From positions 19,080 to 83,079 of the forward strand of contig NZ_AUEZ01000039.1 in the NCBI RefSeq assembly GCF_000426245.1: a stretch of 64,000 nt of DNA, given 5' to 3'. The notes below the pieces were generated by a model. It searched no databases. It was not told where the DNA came from and worked only from the letters and a program-made list of their open reading frames with translations. Origin of the DNA: Bradyrhizobium sp. Ai1a-2. Its GTDB lineage: Bacteria; Pseudomonadota; Alphaproteobacteria; Rhizobiales; Xanthobacteraceae. This document shows, piece after piece, positions 51,630 to 60,075 of this stretch. Position numbers and translations under genes: made by a program. The first letter of the stretch is position 1. The number at the start of each line of letters is the position of its first letter.

Positions 51630-51905
51630 TACAAGCCCAAGCGCAATCGTCAGGATCGCTAGGTAACGCTGTGCTGAGGGTAGGCCGTCGACATGTTCAG
51701 TGGTGCGAGATGCCAGGAGAATAGCGATTGACCTCGTTGGAACGATTTTGTTCTAGGCTAGGGCTTCTCGCCAATGTTGCAAACGCGCGAAGGTTCTCAT
51801 CGCAAGCTTTTGAACGGTCCGAAGCGAAGACGCCGCACGGCGTGATCGCCACCAAAGTACGGCAGCTAAAGTGCTACGGGCGTCATCACCCGAAGGGTCT
51901 GTGAG

Positions 51906-52376
51906 CTATTTCGGAGGCGATGGCATCGCCGAGGAATGGTGGTCGACGATCAGCCAACGCTCGCCGTTCTTGACGTAGGTGAAGCTGTATCGCGCGGGCA
52001 GGCTCTTCGTCTCGCCATCCTTTGTATAGGAGAAGGTGTAGTAGCCGGTATTGACCGCCGCATTCCCGTACACGCGGATCAGCTGATCGCCGAAGGCGAC
52101 CTTGAGACCGGGCAGAACCTTGAACGCAGTCACGAAATAGTCTCGTAGCGCCGCCCGGTCGGATCGCACGGTCGGTGACAGCGTGCCCCAGAGCACGGCG
52201 TCGTCCGAGTAGAGGGGTAACACCTTTTCGGGATCGTCTTCGCCAACAGCCTGCCCCCATGCCAGGGTTGCGGCCGCCACGTCCGCTTTCGGCTCGACCA
52301 AGGCGCTAGAGGAGAACGATACTGACACGATGCAGAGCGCAAGTGCTGCGCTCGCAAGCTTTGGAGAAAACCGCAT
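51906..52376 (-). CDS. Secreted SnoaL/DUF4440-like protein
   Basis: A 156-residue exported protein with a signal peptide (1-25, ending SSSA) and an NTF2-like body: AAATLAWGQAVGEDDPEKVL, YSDDAVLWGTLSPTVR and RYSFTYVKNGERWLIVDHHS. Relatives are the calcium/calmodulin-kinase association-domain-like and SgcJ groups. The function is unknown. It starts at ATG 52376. It lies 65 bases downstream of the cupin gene on the same strand and may be cotranscribed. Confidence 0.8.
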   Translation of the reverse strand: MRFSPKLASAALALCIVSVSFSSSALVEPKADVAAATLAWGQAVGEDDPEKVLPLYSDDAVLWGTLSPTVRSDRAALRDYFVTAFKVLPGLKVAFGDQLIRVYGNAAVNTGYYTFSYTKDGETKSLPARYSFTYVKNGERWLIVDHHSSAMPSPPK

Positions 52377-52441
52377 GACATCCTCCCTTGCGAATACCGG
52401 ACAGATAAGTGTCCGCGTGAGACAGTCTCTTATGCGTGTGG

Positions 52442-52900
52442 CTACTGTTTGCGCGGATCGTCAGCTGGATTGATGTAATCGATGCCACCTGGGCCGACAA
52501 ATTGAACTTGAAGTACCCCTTCCTCGCTTCCGGTCCAAGCGTAATGTGGGTGTTTTGCGGGGTACACCCATAACGAGCCTGGCTTCAGGAGATCGCCCTT
52601 CTTTTCGAATTTTTCGCCATGGCTGGTGCCGACGTCACCGCTTATGATTGTAACAACTTCGGAATAGGGATGGGCATGAGGAGGCATTTGGAAATTAGGT
52701 GGAAACTTGATGCGTAAGATGACGACCTCACCCGCTTTCGTGGGATCACCAACCAAAGTGGCAATCTGAACGCCCTTCGGAAAGGCTGGATTGTCTTTCC
52801 AAACGAGCGTATCGGGCATCACCCGGACCGCAGTATTTTGCGCCGTTGCCGGAACAGAGAGCGCAATCAAACTGGTCGCCGTTAGCAGTAATTTGTTCAT
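52442..52900 (-). CDS. Secreted cupin-domain protein
   Basis: A 152-residue exported cupin. A signal peptide ends at about residue 20 (PATAQ). The barrel has PPHAHPYSEVVTIISGDVG (metal-binding His-x-His and Glu) and a later PAKHPHYAWTGSEEGVLQV (the last His). Such periplasmic single cupins bind metal and may be dioxygenases or isomerases. It starts at ATG 52900, with GGGAG upstream. It precedes an SnoaL-like gene. Confidence 0.83.
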   Translation of the reverse strand: MNKLLLTATSLIALSVPATAQNTAVRVMPDTLVWKDNPAFPKGVQIATLVGDPTKAGEVVILRIKFPPNFQMPPHAHPYSEVVTIISGDVGTSHGEKFEKKGDLLKPGSLWVYPAKHPHYAWTGSEEGVLQVQFVGPGGIDYINPADDPRKQ

Positions 52901-53357
52901 GCGGGTTTCTCCCAAGCTGTCTGCAGAAGAGACGCAAATCGCACTGCGCGGTCAGTGTTGAAACTAGCTCGAAGCTGCGCTGTTGGGTGCCTCACACGAG
53001 GAAAACTACATCATCAGGGATGGGCGAGCCATAAGTCAGAGACATTGACTTAAGGTTGCGAGGGGAGGCTGTCCGCTTGGGGTCATTCGCTGCGAGGGCG
53101 CGCCGCGGGCAGACGTGGCCATGTCCACCATCCGCCGAAAGCGGGAGCAATTTAGATCATGATCCAACTAGACGGAATCGGATCATGATCTCATCTCTTT
53201 GTTTGAGCATGATCTTTTCGGAAAACCGATTTCCACCTTTCCGAATCGTGCTCTCGTGGATTGGTGGATCCGCTACGGATGTGATCAAGCATCGAGGGCG
53301 CAGCGCTCGAAACCTGGTTGGAGCAAGCATGTCCGGGGCGGTCTGGCCGCGCTGCCG
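52901..53357. other. Long gap with a repeat, no gene
   Basis: About 457 bases between the cupin and S24 regulator genes. No credible coding frame is present. The repeat at 53146-53254 occupies about a quarter of it. Confidence 0.4.
53146..53254. repeat. GAGCATGATC-type palindromic repeat
   Basis: GAGCATGATCTTTTCGGAAA with the return TTTCCGAATCGTGCTC forms the right half. The left half carries TAGATCATGATCC and GGATCATGATCTCATC. The ACCGATTTCCACC centre resembles the ACCGGTTTCCACTTC part of the CTAG-bounded family, so it may be a distant member. Confidence 0.75.
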
Positions 53358-54014
53358 TCATTGCCGCACCCACACGATCCTTGCAATCCAGGCCACGTCG
53401 TCAGCGGCGAGCGTGCGATCGGCCTCCGCCGGATTGAGCGACTGCAATTCGAGCGTCTTCGCCGTGCGGCGTTTGCACTCCTTCACTAGGACCTCGCCTT
53501 CCTTCGTTCGCACCACCACGCGGTCGCCGCGGCGGATCGGGGTGGACGGAGACACCATGACGATGTCGCCCTCGCGGAAGACCGGCCGCAATGTATCGCC
53601 GGAGATTTCGAGCGCGTAGGCATGCTCGTCGGGAATGGTCGGCAGCGCCACCTCGTCCCAGCCTTTGCCGGTCGGGAAGCCGTTGTCATCGAAAGCATCG
53701 GCCGCTGCCGCATTGGCGAGGCCAATCAGCGGCACCGAGGGGCCGCCGCGGCCGCCGCCATCGCCGATCAACTGCACGAAAGTGTCGATGGATACGTTGG
53801 TCGCGGCCAGCGCCTTGGCGACCGATTCGGTCGAAGGCCAGCGTTCGCGGCCATCGGCGGTGATGCGCTTGGACTTGTTGAAGGTCGTGGGGTCCAGCCC
53901 GGCGCGCCGGGCAAGCCCGGAGGGCGACAGTCCGGCGCGCTCGGCAAGCCGGTCCAGCGCGGCCCAGACCTGGCCATGGGTGAGCAGGCGCGAATGCTTG
54001 GGCGGTCTGACCAT
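53358..54014 (-). CDS. S24-type (LexA/CI-like) repressor with Ser-to-Thr change
   Basis: A 218-residue protein. Residues 15-75 are a helix-turn-helix (LAERAGLSPSGLARRAGLDP). Residues 125-218 are an S24 autocleavage-type domain. In LexA, CI and UmuD-like proteins the nucleophile is the Ser in GDSM; here the motif reads ISGDTLRP with Thr141. The general-base Lys (Lys178 in VLVKECKR) is kept. Self-cleavage may be slow or lost, so this may be a repressor that does not respond to RecA. It starts at ATG 54014. Confidence 0.84.
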   Translation of the reverse strand: MVRPPKHSRLLTHGQVWAALDRLAERAGLSPSGLARRAGLDPTTFNKSKRITADGRERWPSTESVAKALAATNVSIDTFVQLIGDGGGRGGPSVPLIGLANAAAADAFDDNGFPTGKGWDEVALPTIPDEHAYALEISGDTLRPVFREGDIVMVSPSTPIRRGDRVVVRTKEGEVLVKECKRRTAKTLELQSLNPAEADRTLAADDVAWIARIVWVRQ

Positions 54015-54197
54015 CGGAATTCCGCCATTCGGATTTAGGAATTATTGCCGGAACCCGCGGCTTTCCGCAAATGTCCCCAATCGGCCCTGCTCTGGTGCTT
54101 GAGTTGCGACACGGCCGCCGATACGTTCCGTGGCTGGCCCGGCCAGCTTCGGGAAAACCCCAACAGACTCAAGCGACAAGCATGGGACACCGGATAG

Positions 54198-54542
54198 GTG
54201 CGCACGATCTATAAAATCAGCCCTGCCTCCGCCTGGCGCGAGGCCGAGCGTGCCGGGGTGTACCGGGGTAGTGCCGACGATCTGCGCGACGGTTTCATCC
54301 ATTTCTCCACCGCATCCCAGCTCGACGGGACCGCGCGGAAGCATTTTTTCGGCCAGACCGGCCTGTTTCTGATCGCGGTTGACGCCGATGCGCTCGGCGA
54401 CGCCCTGCGCTGGGAGCCCTCCCGTCACGATGAATTGTTTCCGCATCTCTATGGCGAGCTCGATCTCGGCGCGGTTACCGCGGTCTACGACCTGCCGGCG
54501 CGCGCGGACGGCACGCATGCGATCCCGGAGACGTTACCGTGA
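54198..54542 (+). CDS. DUF952 protein
   Basis: A 114-residue protein with the DUF952 fold. RTIYKISPASAWREAERAG and FIHFSTASQL are the core, and LRWEPSRHDELFPHLYGELD the second conserved segment. The family has no clear function. It starts at ATG 54198. Its stop overlaps the GTG start of pyrD (GTGA), so the two are translationally coupled, an arrangement I recall from other Rhizobiales. Confidence 0.9.
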   Translation: MRTIYKISPASAWREAERAGVYRGSADDLRDGFIHFSTASQLDGTARKHFFGQTGLFLIAVDADALGDALRWEPSRHDELFPHLYGELDLGAVTAVYDLPARADGTHAIPETLP

Positions 54543-55636
54543 TCCGCGCCTTCGATGCCGTCTCGCTGCCGCTCTTGCGCTGGCTCGATCCGGAGGACGC
54601 CCACCGGCTCGCGATCCAGGGGCTGCGCTTCCTGCCCCCGATCCGCCAGCGGCTGGATGACCCGAAGCTCGCGGTGCGGGCATTCGGACTGAATTTTCCC
54701 AATCCCATCGGCATGGCCGCAGGCTTCGACAAGAGCGCGGAGGCGCCTGATGCGCTGCTCAAGCTCGGCTTCGGCTTTGTCGAGATCGGCTCGGTGACGC
54801 CGCTGCCGCAGGCCGGCAACCCGAGACCGCGGCTGTTCCGGCTCGAGCGGGATGAGGCCATCATCAACCGCATGGGCTTCAACAATGACGGCGCGGCGGC
54901 CGTGCTGCGGCGGCTTGCGAGCCGCGCGCATCTTTCCGGCATCGTCGGCGTCAATGTCGGCGCCAACAAGGATTCGCCGGACCGTACCGCCGACTACGTG
55001 AAGCTGATCGAGACCTTTGCTCCGGTCGCGAGCTATTTCACCATCAACGTGTCCTCGCCGAACACGCCGGGCCTGCGCAATCTGCAGCAATCGGCCGCGC
55101 TCGATGACCTGCTGGCGCGGGTCATCGATGCACGCGAGCGGGTGCGGAAGAATGCCGGCGACTCGCCGGTGCTGTTGAAGATCGCGCCGGATCTGAGCCT
55201 CGCCGAGCTCGACGATGTCGTCCACATTGCGCGCTCGCGCCGGGTCGACGGCATGATCGTCGCCAACACCACGCTGGCGCGGCCCTCGACCTTGCGCGAG
55301 CAGGCCCGCATGAAAGAGCAGGGCGGTCTCTCGGGTCGGCCGCTGTTCCGCCTGTCGACGCGGATGGTGGCGGAGACCTATGTGCGCGCGGAGGGCGCGT
55401 TTCCTCTGATCGGCGTCGGCGGCATCGACTCCGGCGGTGCCGCGCTGACAAAAATCCGCGCCGGCGCCAGCCTGATCCAGCTCTATTCCGCGCTCGTCTA
55501 TAAGGGCCTCGGCCTCGTCGACGACATCAAGCGCGATCTCTCCTCGACGCTGCTGCGCACCGGCCGCGATTCGCTGTCCGAAATCGTCGGCGCCGATGCC
55601 GCCACCATCACGGCCGAAGACTGGCCGGTACGGTAA
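54539..55636 (+). CDS. pyrD: Dihydroorotate dehydrogenase (quinone), class 2
   Basis: A 365-residue class 2 enzyme of pyrimidine synthesis that oxidises dihydroorotate to orotate and passes electrons to the quinone pool. FGLNFPNPIGMAAGFDKSAE starts the FMN barrel. NVSSPNTPGLR carries the class 2 catalytic Ser segment. LIGVGGIDSGGAALTKIRAG is the phosphate-binding end. The N-terminal 40 residues are the membrane-associating quinone tunnel. It starts at GTG 54539, overlapping the DUF952 stop. Confidence 0.95.
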   Translation: MIRAFDAVSLPLLRWLDPEDAHRLAIQGLRFLPPIRQRLDDPKLAVRAFGLNFPNPIGMAAGFDKSAEAPDALLKLGFGFVEIGSVTPLPQAGNPRPRLFRLERDEAIINRMGFNNDGAAAVLRRLASRAHLSGIVGVNVGANKDSPDRTADYVKLIETFAPVASYFTINVSSPNTPGLRNLQQSAALDDLLARVIDARERVRKNAGDSPVLLKIAPDLSLAELDDVVHIARSRRVDGMIVANTTLARPSTLREQARMKEQGGLSGRPLFRLSTRMVAETYVRAEGAFPLIGVGGIDSGGAALTKIRAGASLIQLYSALVYKGLGLVDDIKRDLSSTLLRTGRDSLSEIVGADAATITAEDWPVR

Positions 55637-55639
55637 TGG

Positions 55640-55729
55640 CCGTAGCCCGGGTGAAGCGCAGCGCAACCCGGGAAGTCGCTCTCCGTGGATACAGAACCCC
55701 GGATTACGCTGCGCTCCATCCGGGCTACG
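55640..55729. repeat. GTAGCCCGGGTGGAGCG-family repeat, copy 3
   Basis: CCGTAGCCCGGGTGAAGCGC with AGCGCAACCCGGG, returning as CCCCGGATTACGCTGCGCTC and CATCCGGGCTACG. It lies between pyrD and the convergent MATE gene. Its right end supplies the MATE stop codon (55725-55727). Confidence 0.9.
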
Positions 55730-57053
55730 ATTTCGCGAACGACGCCCTGAACAGCGCCGGATAGCGCAGCGCTTCCAGTCCGCCGCGCGCGGCGTAGTGC
55801 ACCAGCAGCGCGGTCCACAGCCCGGCATTGCCGAAGGGACGCAGCAGGAACCAGGCGGCGAGGAAGATCACGAGCGACAGCACCATCAAATTGCGCATGT
55901 CGCGCGCCCAGGTCGCGCCGATATAGACGCCGTCATAGGCGAAGGCGAACACTGCCAGCAGCGGCGACAGGATCACGAACAGCAGGAACGCGCGTGCGGC
56001 CTGCCGCACCTCCGTGTTCGCGGTCATCACGTCGATCAGCGCCGGCCCGAACAGCGCGAACGCCGCCATCACCGCGAGCGCGAATACGAAGCCCCAGACA
56101 ATCACCAGCCGGACCGCGCCGGCAAACGCATAGCGGTCGCGCGCGCCATAGGCGCGGCCGCAGAGCTGCTCGGCGGCGTTGGCGAGGCCGTCGAGGAAGA
56201 AGGCGCTGACCAGCAGGAAATTGTTCAACACCGCATTCGCTGCCAGCGTAACGTCGCCGGCCCGGGCGCCTTGCGCGGTGAAGAACAGGAACGCCGTGAT
56301 CAGCGCGGCGGTGCGGATCATGATGTCGCGGTTGACCGCGAGCATCCGCATCAGTTTTTCGCGCGCAAACAGCATGCCGGGCGGGATGTCGAGCTTCCCT
56401 CCCGTAAGGCGCCGCGCAATGAGGATGCCGAGCAGGAGCCCGGCCGCTTCCGCGATCACAGCGGCGATCGCCGCGCCCGCGATGCCGAGATCGAACACCA
56501 GCACCAGCAGCATGGTCGCCGCCATGTTGACGACGTTGATCGCGATCTGCGTCGACAGCGCCAATGTCGCCCGCGCCTGGCCGATCAGCCAGCCGAGCAC
56601 GACGTAATTGGCGAGCGCGAGCGGCGCCGACCAGATCCGGATCAGGAAATAGGTCTTCGCGGCGGCGGTGACGCCCTCGCTGCCGCCCATCGCGGCGAGC
56701 AGGATCGCCGAAAGCGGCGCCTGCAGCACGATCAGCGCGGCGCCGATGATCGCCGCGACGATGAAGCCGCGCACCAGGATCGCGCGCAATTCCTGCGTCT
56801 CGCCAGCGCCGAGCGACTGCGCCGTGAAGGCAACCGTGCTCATGCGCAGGAACGCGAACAGCCAGAACATGCAGTCGAACAGCACGGAGGCCATCGCGAC
56901 GCCGCCGAGCAGCGCGGCATCATCCAGCCGTCCGATCGCGGTGGTGGAGACGATCCCGATCAGCGGGGTCGTCAGGTTCGCGACCATCGCGGGACCCGCG
57001 ATGGCGAACACCTGCTTGCTCGTGACGTCAGTGCGTGGGTTTGGTGCGTGCAT
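55725..57053 (-). CDS. MATE-family efflux transporter 2
   Basis: A 442-residue twelve-helix exporter of the MATE family (DinF-like branch). FAIAGPAMVANLTTPLIGIV begins the first half, and MLAVNRDIMIRTAALITAFL begins the second. It starts at ATG 57053, four bases after the MBL hydrolase stop, so the two form an operon. Its stop TAG is made by repeat sequence. The substrate is unknown. Confidence 0.9.
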   Translation of the reverse strand: MHAPNPRTDVTSKQVFAIAGPAMVANLTTPLIGIVSTTAIGRLDDAALLGGVAMASVLFDCMFWLFAFLRMSTVAFTAQSLGAGETQELRAILVRGFIVAAIIGAALIVLQAPLSAILLAAMGGSEGVTAAAKTYFLIRIWSAPLALANYVVLGWLIGQARATLALSTQIAINVVNMAATMLLVLVFDLGIAGAAIAAVIAEAAGLLLGILIARRLTGGKLDIPPGMLFAREKLMRMLAVNRDIMIRTAALITAFLFFTAQGARAGDVTLAANAVLNNFLLVSAFFLDGLANAAEQLCGRAYGARDRYAFAGAVRLVIVWGFVFALAVMAAFALFGPALIDVMTANTEVRQAARAFLLFVILSPLLAVFAFAYDGVYIGATWARDMRNLMVLSLVIFLAAWFLLRPFGNAGLWTALLVHYAARGGLEALRYPALFRASFAKS

Positions 57054-57057
57054 GTTT

Positions 57058-57792
57058 CTAGAACACGACCACCATGCCGTCGCTGGCAGTGGTGTAGGGG
57101 AGCTTGTCCACGCGGTCGAGCATGTCATCGCTCATATGGGTCAGCACCAGCCGCTTGGCGCCGATCTCGGGCAGATGCGCTTCCAGCGTCGTCAGGCTGA
57201 GGTGGTTCTTGACGATCTTGTCGTAGGTATAGGCTTCCGCGATGAAGAGGTCGGCGTCGCGCGCCGCCGGGATCAGCGTCTCCGTCCATTCGGTGTCGGC
57301 GCTGTAGCTGATGACGCGGCCCTCGGCCTCGACGCGGTAGGCCAGGAATGGTCCGCCGGATTCGCCGTGCACCACCGGATACGGCGTCACCGTCACCGCG
57401 CCGAAGCTGCGGCTTTGCTCGGGCACGAGCGGAACGACGGAGAGATCGAAGCGCTGCTTCGTTTTCGACGAATTCTCGAACAGCGCTTCCATCACTTGGC
57501 TGAGCCGCGTTTCGATACCCTGAGGCCCCGCGATCACGAGCGGCCGGCTGCGCCGCGAGAACTGCGCATCGAGCAGGAAGAATGGCAGGCCGGCGAAATG
57601 GTCGCCGTGGAAATGCGTGATCAGGATGAGATCGATCTCATCGCGCGCGATCTCGAAGCGCTTCATGGCCGGCAACGAGGACGCGCCGCAATCGATCAGG
57701 AAATTGACGCTGGTGCCGGTGACGTGGAAACAGGTGTTCGCGCGGCCGCCGGAGCCGAAGGCGTCGCCGCAGCCGACAAATCGCAGTTGCAT
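57058..57792 (-). CDS. Metallo-beta-lactamase-fold hydrolase
   Basis: A 244-residue protein from ATG 57792. The metal motif THFHGDHFAGLPFF is of the H-x-H-x-D-H type. LIDCGASSLPAMKR begins the domain, and YSADTEWTETLIPAARDADL adds the bridging Asp. LVLTHMSDDML ends it. It belongs to the RNase Z/AtsA-like branch, without the exosite of RNase Z. The substrate is unknown. It overlaps in operon fashion with the MATE exporter downstream. Confidence 0.86.
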   Translation of the reverse strand: MQLRFVGCGDAFGSGGRANTCFHVTGTSVNFLIDCGASSLPAMKRFEIARDEIDLILITHFHGDHFAGLPFFLLDAQFSRRSRPLVIAGPQGIETRLSQVMEALFENSSKTKQRFDLSVVPLVPEQSRSFGAVTVTPYPVVHGESGGPFLAYRVEAEGRVISYSADTEWTETLIPAARDADLFIAEAYTYDKIVKNHLSLTTLEAHLPEIGAKRLVLTHMSDDMLDRVDKLPYTTASDGMVVVF

Positions 57793-57809
57793 CGCCCCGC
57801 TCGCGACAG

Positions 57810-58115
57810 CTAGCGGCCGCGCGGCGTGCCGAACAGCCGCGACAACAGCCAGACCGGGATCACGATCACGGCGCCGAGCAGGAAATAGCGCCACAGCCAA
57901 TTGATGGTGTCGAAGCCGAGGTCCCACAATCGCTGGAACAGCAAGCGGATGCTGTGGATGATGTTCCAGGGATCGAAGCCGATGGCGGCGAGCACGACGC
58001 CGACCAGGATCGACAGCAGGATCAGCCGGAAGGCGACCGACAGCGGCGAGCCGCCGAGAAAGCGGTACAAACCGTCACTCTGGCTGGCCGGCAGGTCACG
58101 GACGTCATCAGGCAT
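57810..58115 (-). CDS. DUF6460-like small membrane protein
   Basis: A 101-residue protein with two hydrophobic segments (FRLILLSILVGVVLAAIGF and YFLLGAVIVIPVWLLSRLF) joined by an amphipathic stretch. It matches DUF6460 in layout as I recall it. It starts at ATG 58115 and ends 17 bases before the MBL gene, so the three (this, MBL, MATE) may be cotranscribed. The function is unknown. Confidence 0.75.
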   Translation of the reverse strand: MPDDVRDLPASQSDGLYRFLGGSPLSVAFRLILLSILVGVVLAAIGFDPWNIIHSIRLLFQRLWDLGFDTINWLWRYFLLGAVIVIPVWLLSRLFGTPRGR

Positions 58116-58215
58116 TGCTGTCTCCTCGCGGGGTCTGCATCCGCATTATAGGCAAGGCGATGCACATGGGGAACCCGCGCCGCGCCGTCAATGCTTGTCA
58201 TCCACGGCTGGAACC

Positions 58216-60075
58216 TTAATTCGCCGTCACGCTCTTCAGCATCCGCTCCAGCGTCTCCAGCCGGTCGGCTTCGCGTGGCGGCTTGTCCCAGCGCAATCGG
58301 TTGATGCGCGGAAAGCGCATCGCGACGCCGGATTTGTGCCGCGGTGAACGCTGCAGGCCCTCGAAGGCGACTTCGAGCACCAGGCCCTGGTCCGGCTCGT
58401 GGACGACATGGCGGACGGGTCCGAATTTCTCTGTCGTGTTGCGGCGGACGAAGCGGTCGATCTGCAAGAGTTCCTCGTCGGTGAAGCCGAAATAGGCCTT
58501 GCCGACCGGCACCAGCTCGTCGCCAGCATCGCCATTGGTCCAGACGCCGAAGGTATAGTCGGAATAATAGGACGAGCGCTTGCCGTGGCCGCGCTGGGCA
58601 TACATCAATACCGCGTCGATGATGTGCGGATCGCGCTTCCACTTCCACCATTGTCCTCTCGGCCGTCCCGGCAGATAGGGCGCATCGCGCCGCTTCAGCA
58701 TCACGCCCTCGACCGCTTCCGCATCGAGCCCCGCGCCGGCGCCGGCAGGATCGGCGCGCGCAGCGGTCAGTGCGTCCCAGTCGGCGAAGGGGACGGTCGG
58801 CGACAGGTCGATGCGCGGATCGGCGAGCTTCTTGATGAAGGCTTCCAGATGCGCGCGGCGCTCCTCGAACGGCAGTTCGCGCAGATCGTTCTCGTCGTCG
58901 CCGAGCAGGTCATAGGCGCGCAGATGGATCGGATAATCCTTCATCAGTTTCGGCGAGACCACTTTTCGATTGAGCCGCTGCTGCAGCACGTTGAAGGTCT
59001 GCACGCGGCCCTCGCGCAGCACGAGCAGCTCGCCGTCGATCGCGCCGGGCAGATGCAGCGACGGCAGCAAATCCGGAAAGCTCCTGGTGATATCCTCGCC
59101 ACTGCGCGAATAGAGCCGCGCCTGCAAATACCCGCGCTCGTCGCGGCCGGAGACTGCCTGCACGCGGATGCCGTCCCATTTCCATTCGGCGATGAAATCA
59201 GCCGGATCGAGGCCGGCGAAATCCGCATCCTCGATCGCATGCGCCAGCATCACCGGGCGGAACGGCGCCGGGTCGCGGTTGACGGGCTTTTCGGCACGGC
59301 CCTCCAGCCACGCGAACAGATCGAGATAAGGCGGCGCGAGCCCCGGCCACATCAATTCGATCTCGTGCGGATCTTTCTCGCCAAGCGCCGCGGCCGCGGT
59401 CTTCGCCAGCCGCGCCGAAATCCCGATCCGCATCGCGCCGGTGACGAGCTTCAACAGCGCCCAGCGCCCGGTCTCGTCGAGCTCGTCCAGCCAGCGCGCG
59501 AGCTGCGCCGGCAGTTCGGTCTTGCCGAGCGTGCGCAGGGTGGTGACGACCTCGGTGAGGGTAGGAGGCGGGGGATTGTTGTGCAGGTTGCGAGGTCGAG
59601 ATTCACTTGGCGAGCCGAGCCCGCGGTACCCCCCTCCCTGCCCCTCCCCCGCAAAGGGGGAGGGAACGGAGAGAGCGGAGGCTGCGGTGGCATTATCGTC
59701 GGTGCGAGATGTTTGCGCAGAACTCCGCTGCGCTCCCTCCCCCCTTGCGGGGGAGGGCTGGGGAGGGGGGTAGCCCGGAAAAGACTCGTCATGATTGTTC
59801 GCGTGCCTCGGCCACATCAGCGCCACGGTCTCGGAGAGATCGCCGACGTAGTCATAGGAGAATCCGAACAGCACCGGGTCGGTGCGCTCCATGATCAGGT
59901 CGCGGATCAGGCCCGGCTTGGCGTGCTTGAACGACAGCGCGCCGGTGAGTGCCGCCAGCGCATAGCCGCGGTCGGGATCCTCGGTGTCGCGCAGATAGGC
60001 CGTGAGCAGTTTGAGCTTGTTGTTGCGACCGGGCTCATAGGCGAGGCGGTCCAGCAGTTCGGCGAAACGGTTCAT
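58216..60075 (-). CDS. ATP-dependent DNA ligase (damage response type) with translated repeat
   Basis: A 619-residue ATP-dependent DNA ligase of the group found with an MBL exonuclease. The adenylated Lys299 is in EWKWDGIRVQ, and GEDITRSFPDLL and EGVMLKRRDAPYLPGRP are further nucleotidyltransferase motifs. The C-terminal OB domain follows. Residues 102-150 (YPPPQPSPARGEGAQRSS.. to ..FAGEGQGGGY) are encoded by a palindromic repeat, making the protein longer than the usual 530-560. It starts at ATG 60075, overlapping the exonuclease stop (ATGA). Confidence 0.9.
   Translation of the reverse strand: MNRFAELLDRLAYEPGRNNKLKLLTAYLRDTEDPDRGYALAALTGALSFKHAKPGLIRDLIMERTDPVLFGFSYDYVGDLSETVALMWPRHANNHDESFPGYPPPQPSPARGEGAQRSSAQTSRTDDNATAASALSVPSPFAGEGQGGGYRGLGSPSESRPRNLHNNPPPPTLTEVVTTLRTLGKTELPAQLARWLDELDETGRWALLKLVTGAMRIGISARLAKTAAAALGEKDPHEIELMWPGLAPPYLDLFAWLEGRAEKPVNRDPAPFRPVMLAHAIEDADFAGLDPADFIAEWKWDGIRVQAVSGRDERGYLQARLYSRSGEDITRSFPDLLPSLHLPGAIDGELLVLREGRVQTFNVLQQRLNRKVVSPKLMKDYPIHLRAYDLLGDDENDLRELPFEERRAHLEAFIKKLADPRIDLSPTVPFADWDALTAARADPAGAGAGLDAEAVEGVMLKRRDAPYLPGRPRGQWWKWKRDPHIIDAVLMYAQRGHGKRSSYYSDYTFGVWTNGDAGDELVPVGKAYFGFTDEELLQIDRFVRRNTTEKFGPVRHVVHEPDQGLVLEVAFEGLQRSPRHKSGVAMRFPRINRLRWDKPPREADRLETLERMLKSVTAN
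59627..59772. repeat. CTCCCCCGC-family repeat inside the ligase gene
   Basis: TACCCCCCTCCCTGCCCCTC with CCCCGCAAAGGGGGAGG, returning as CTCCCTCCCCCCTTGCGGGG and GAGGGCTGGGGAGGGGGGTA. Both ends are inverted copies of each other. It has no stop codon in the ligase frame, so the ligase reads through it. Confidence 0.92.

Noticed and set aside
55596..57200. A 534-residue plus-strand frame opposite MATE 2
   Set aside because: It is rich in Arg, Gln, His and Glu, starts within a repeat, and is the shadow of a real transporter gene.
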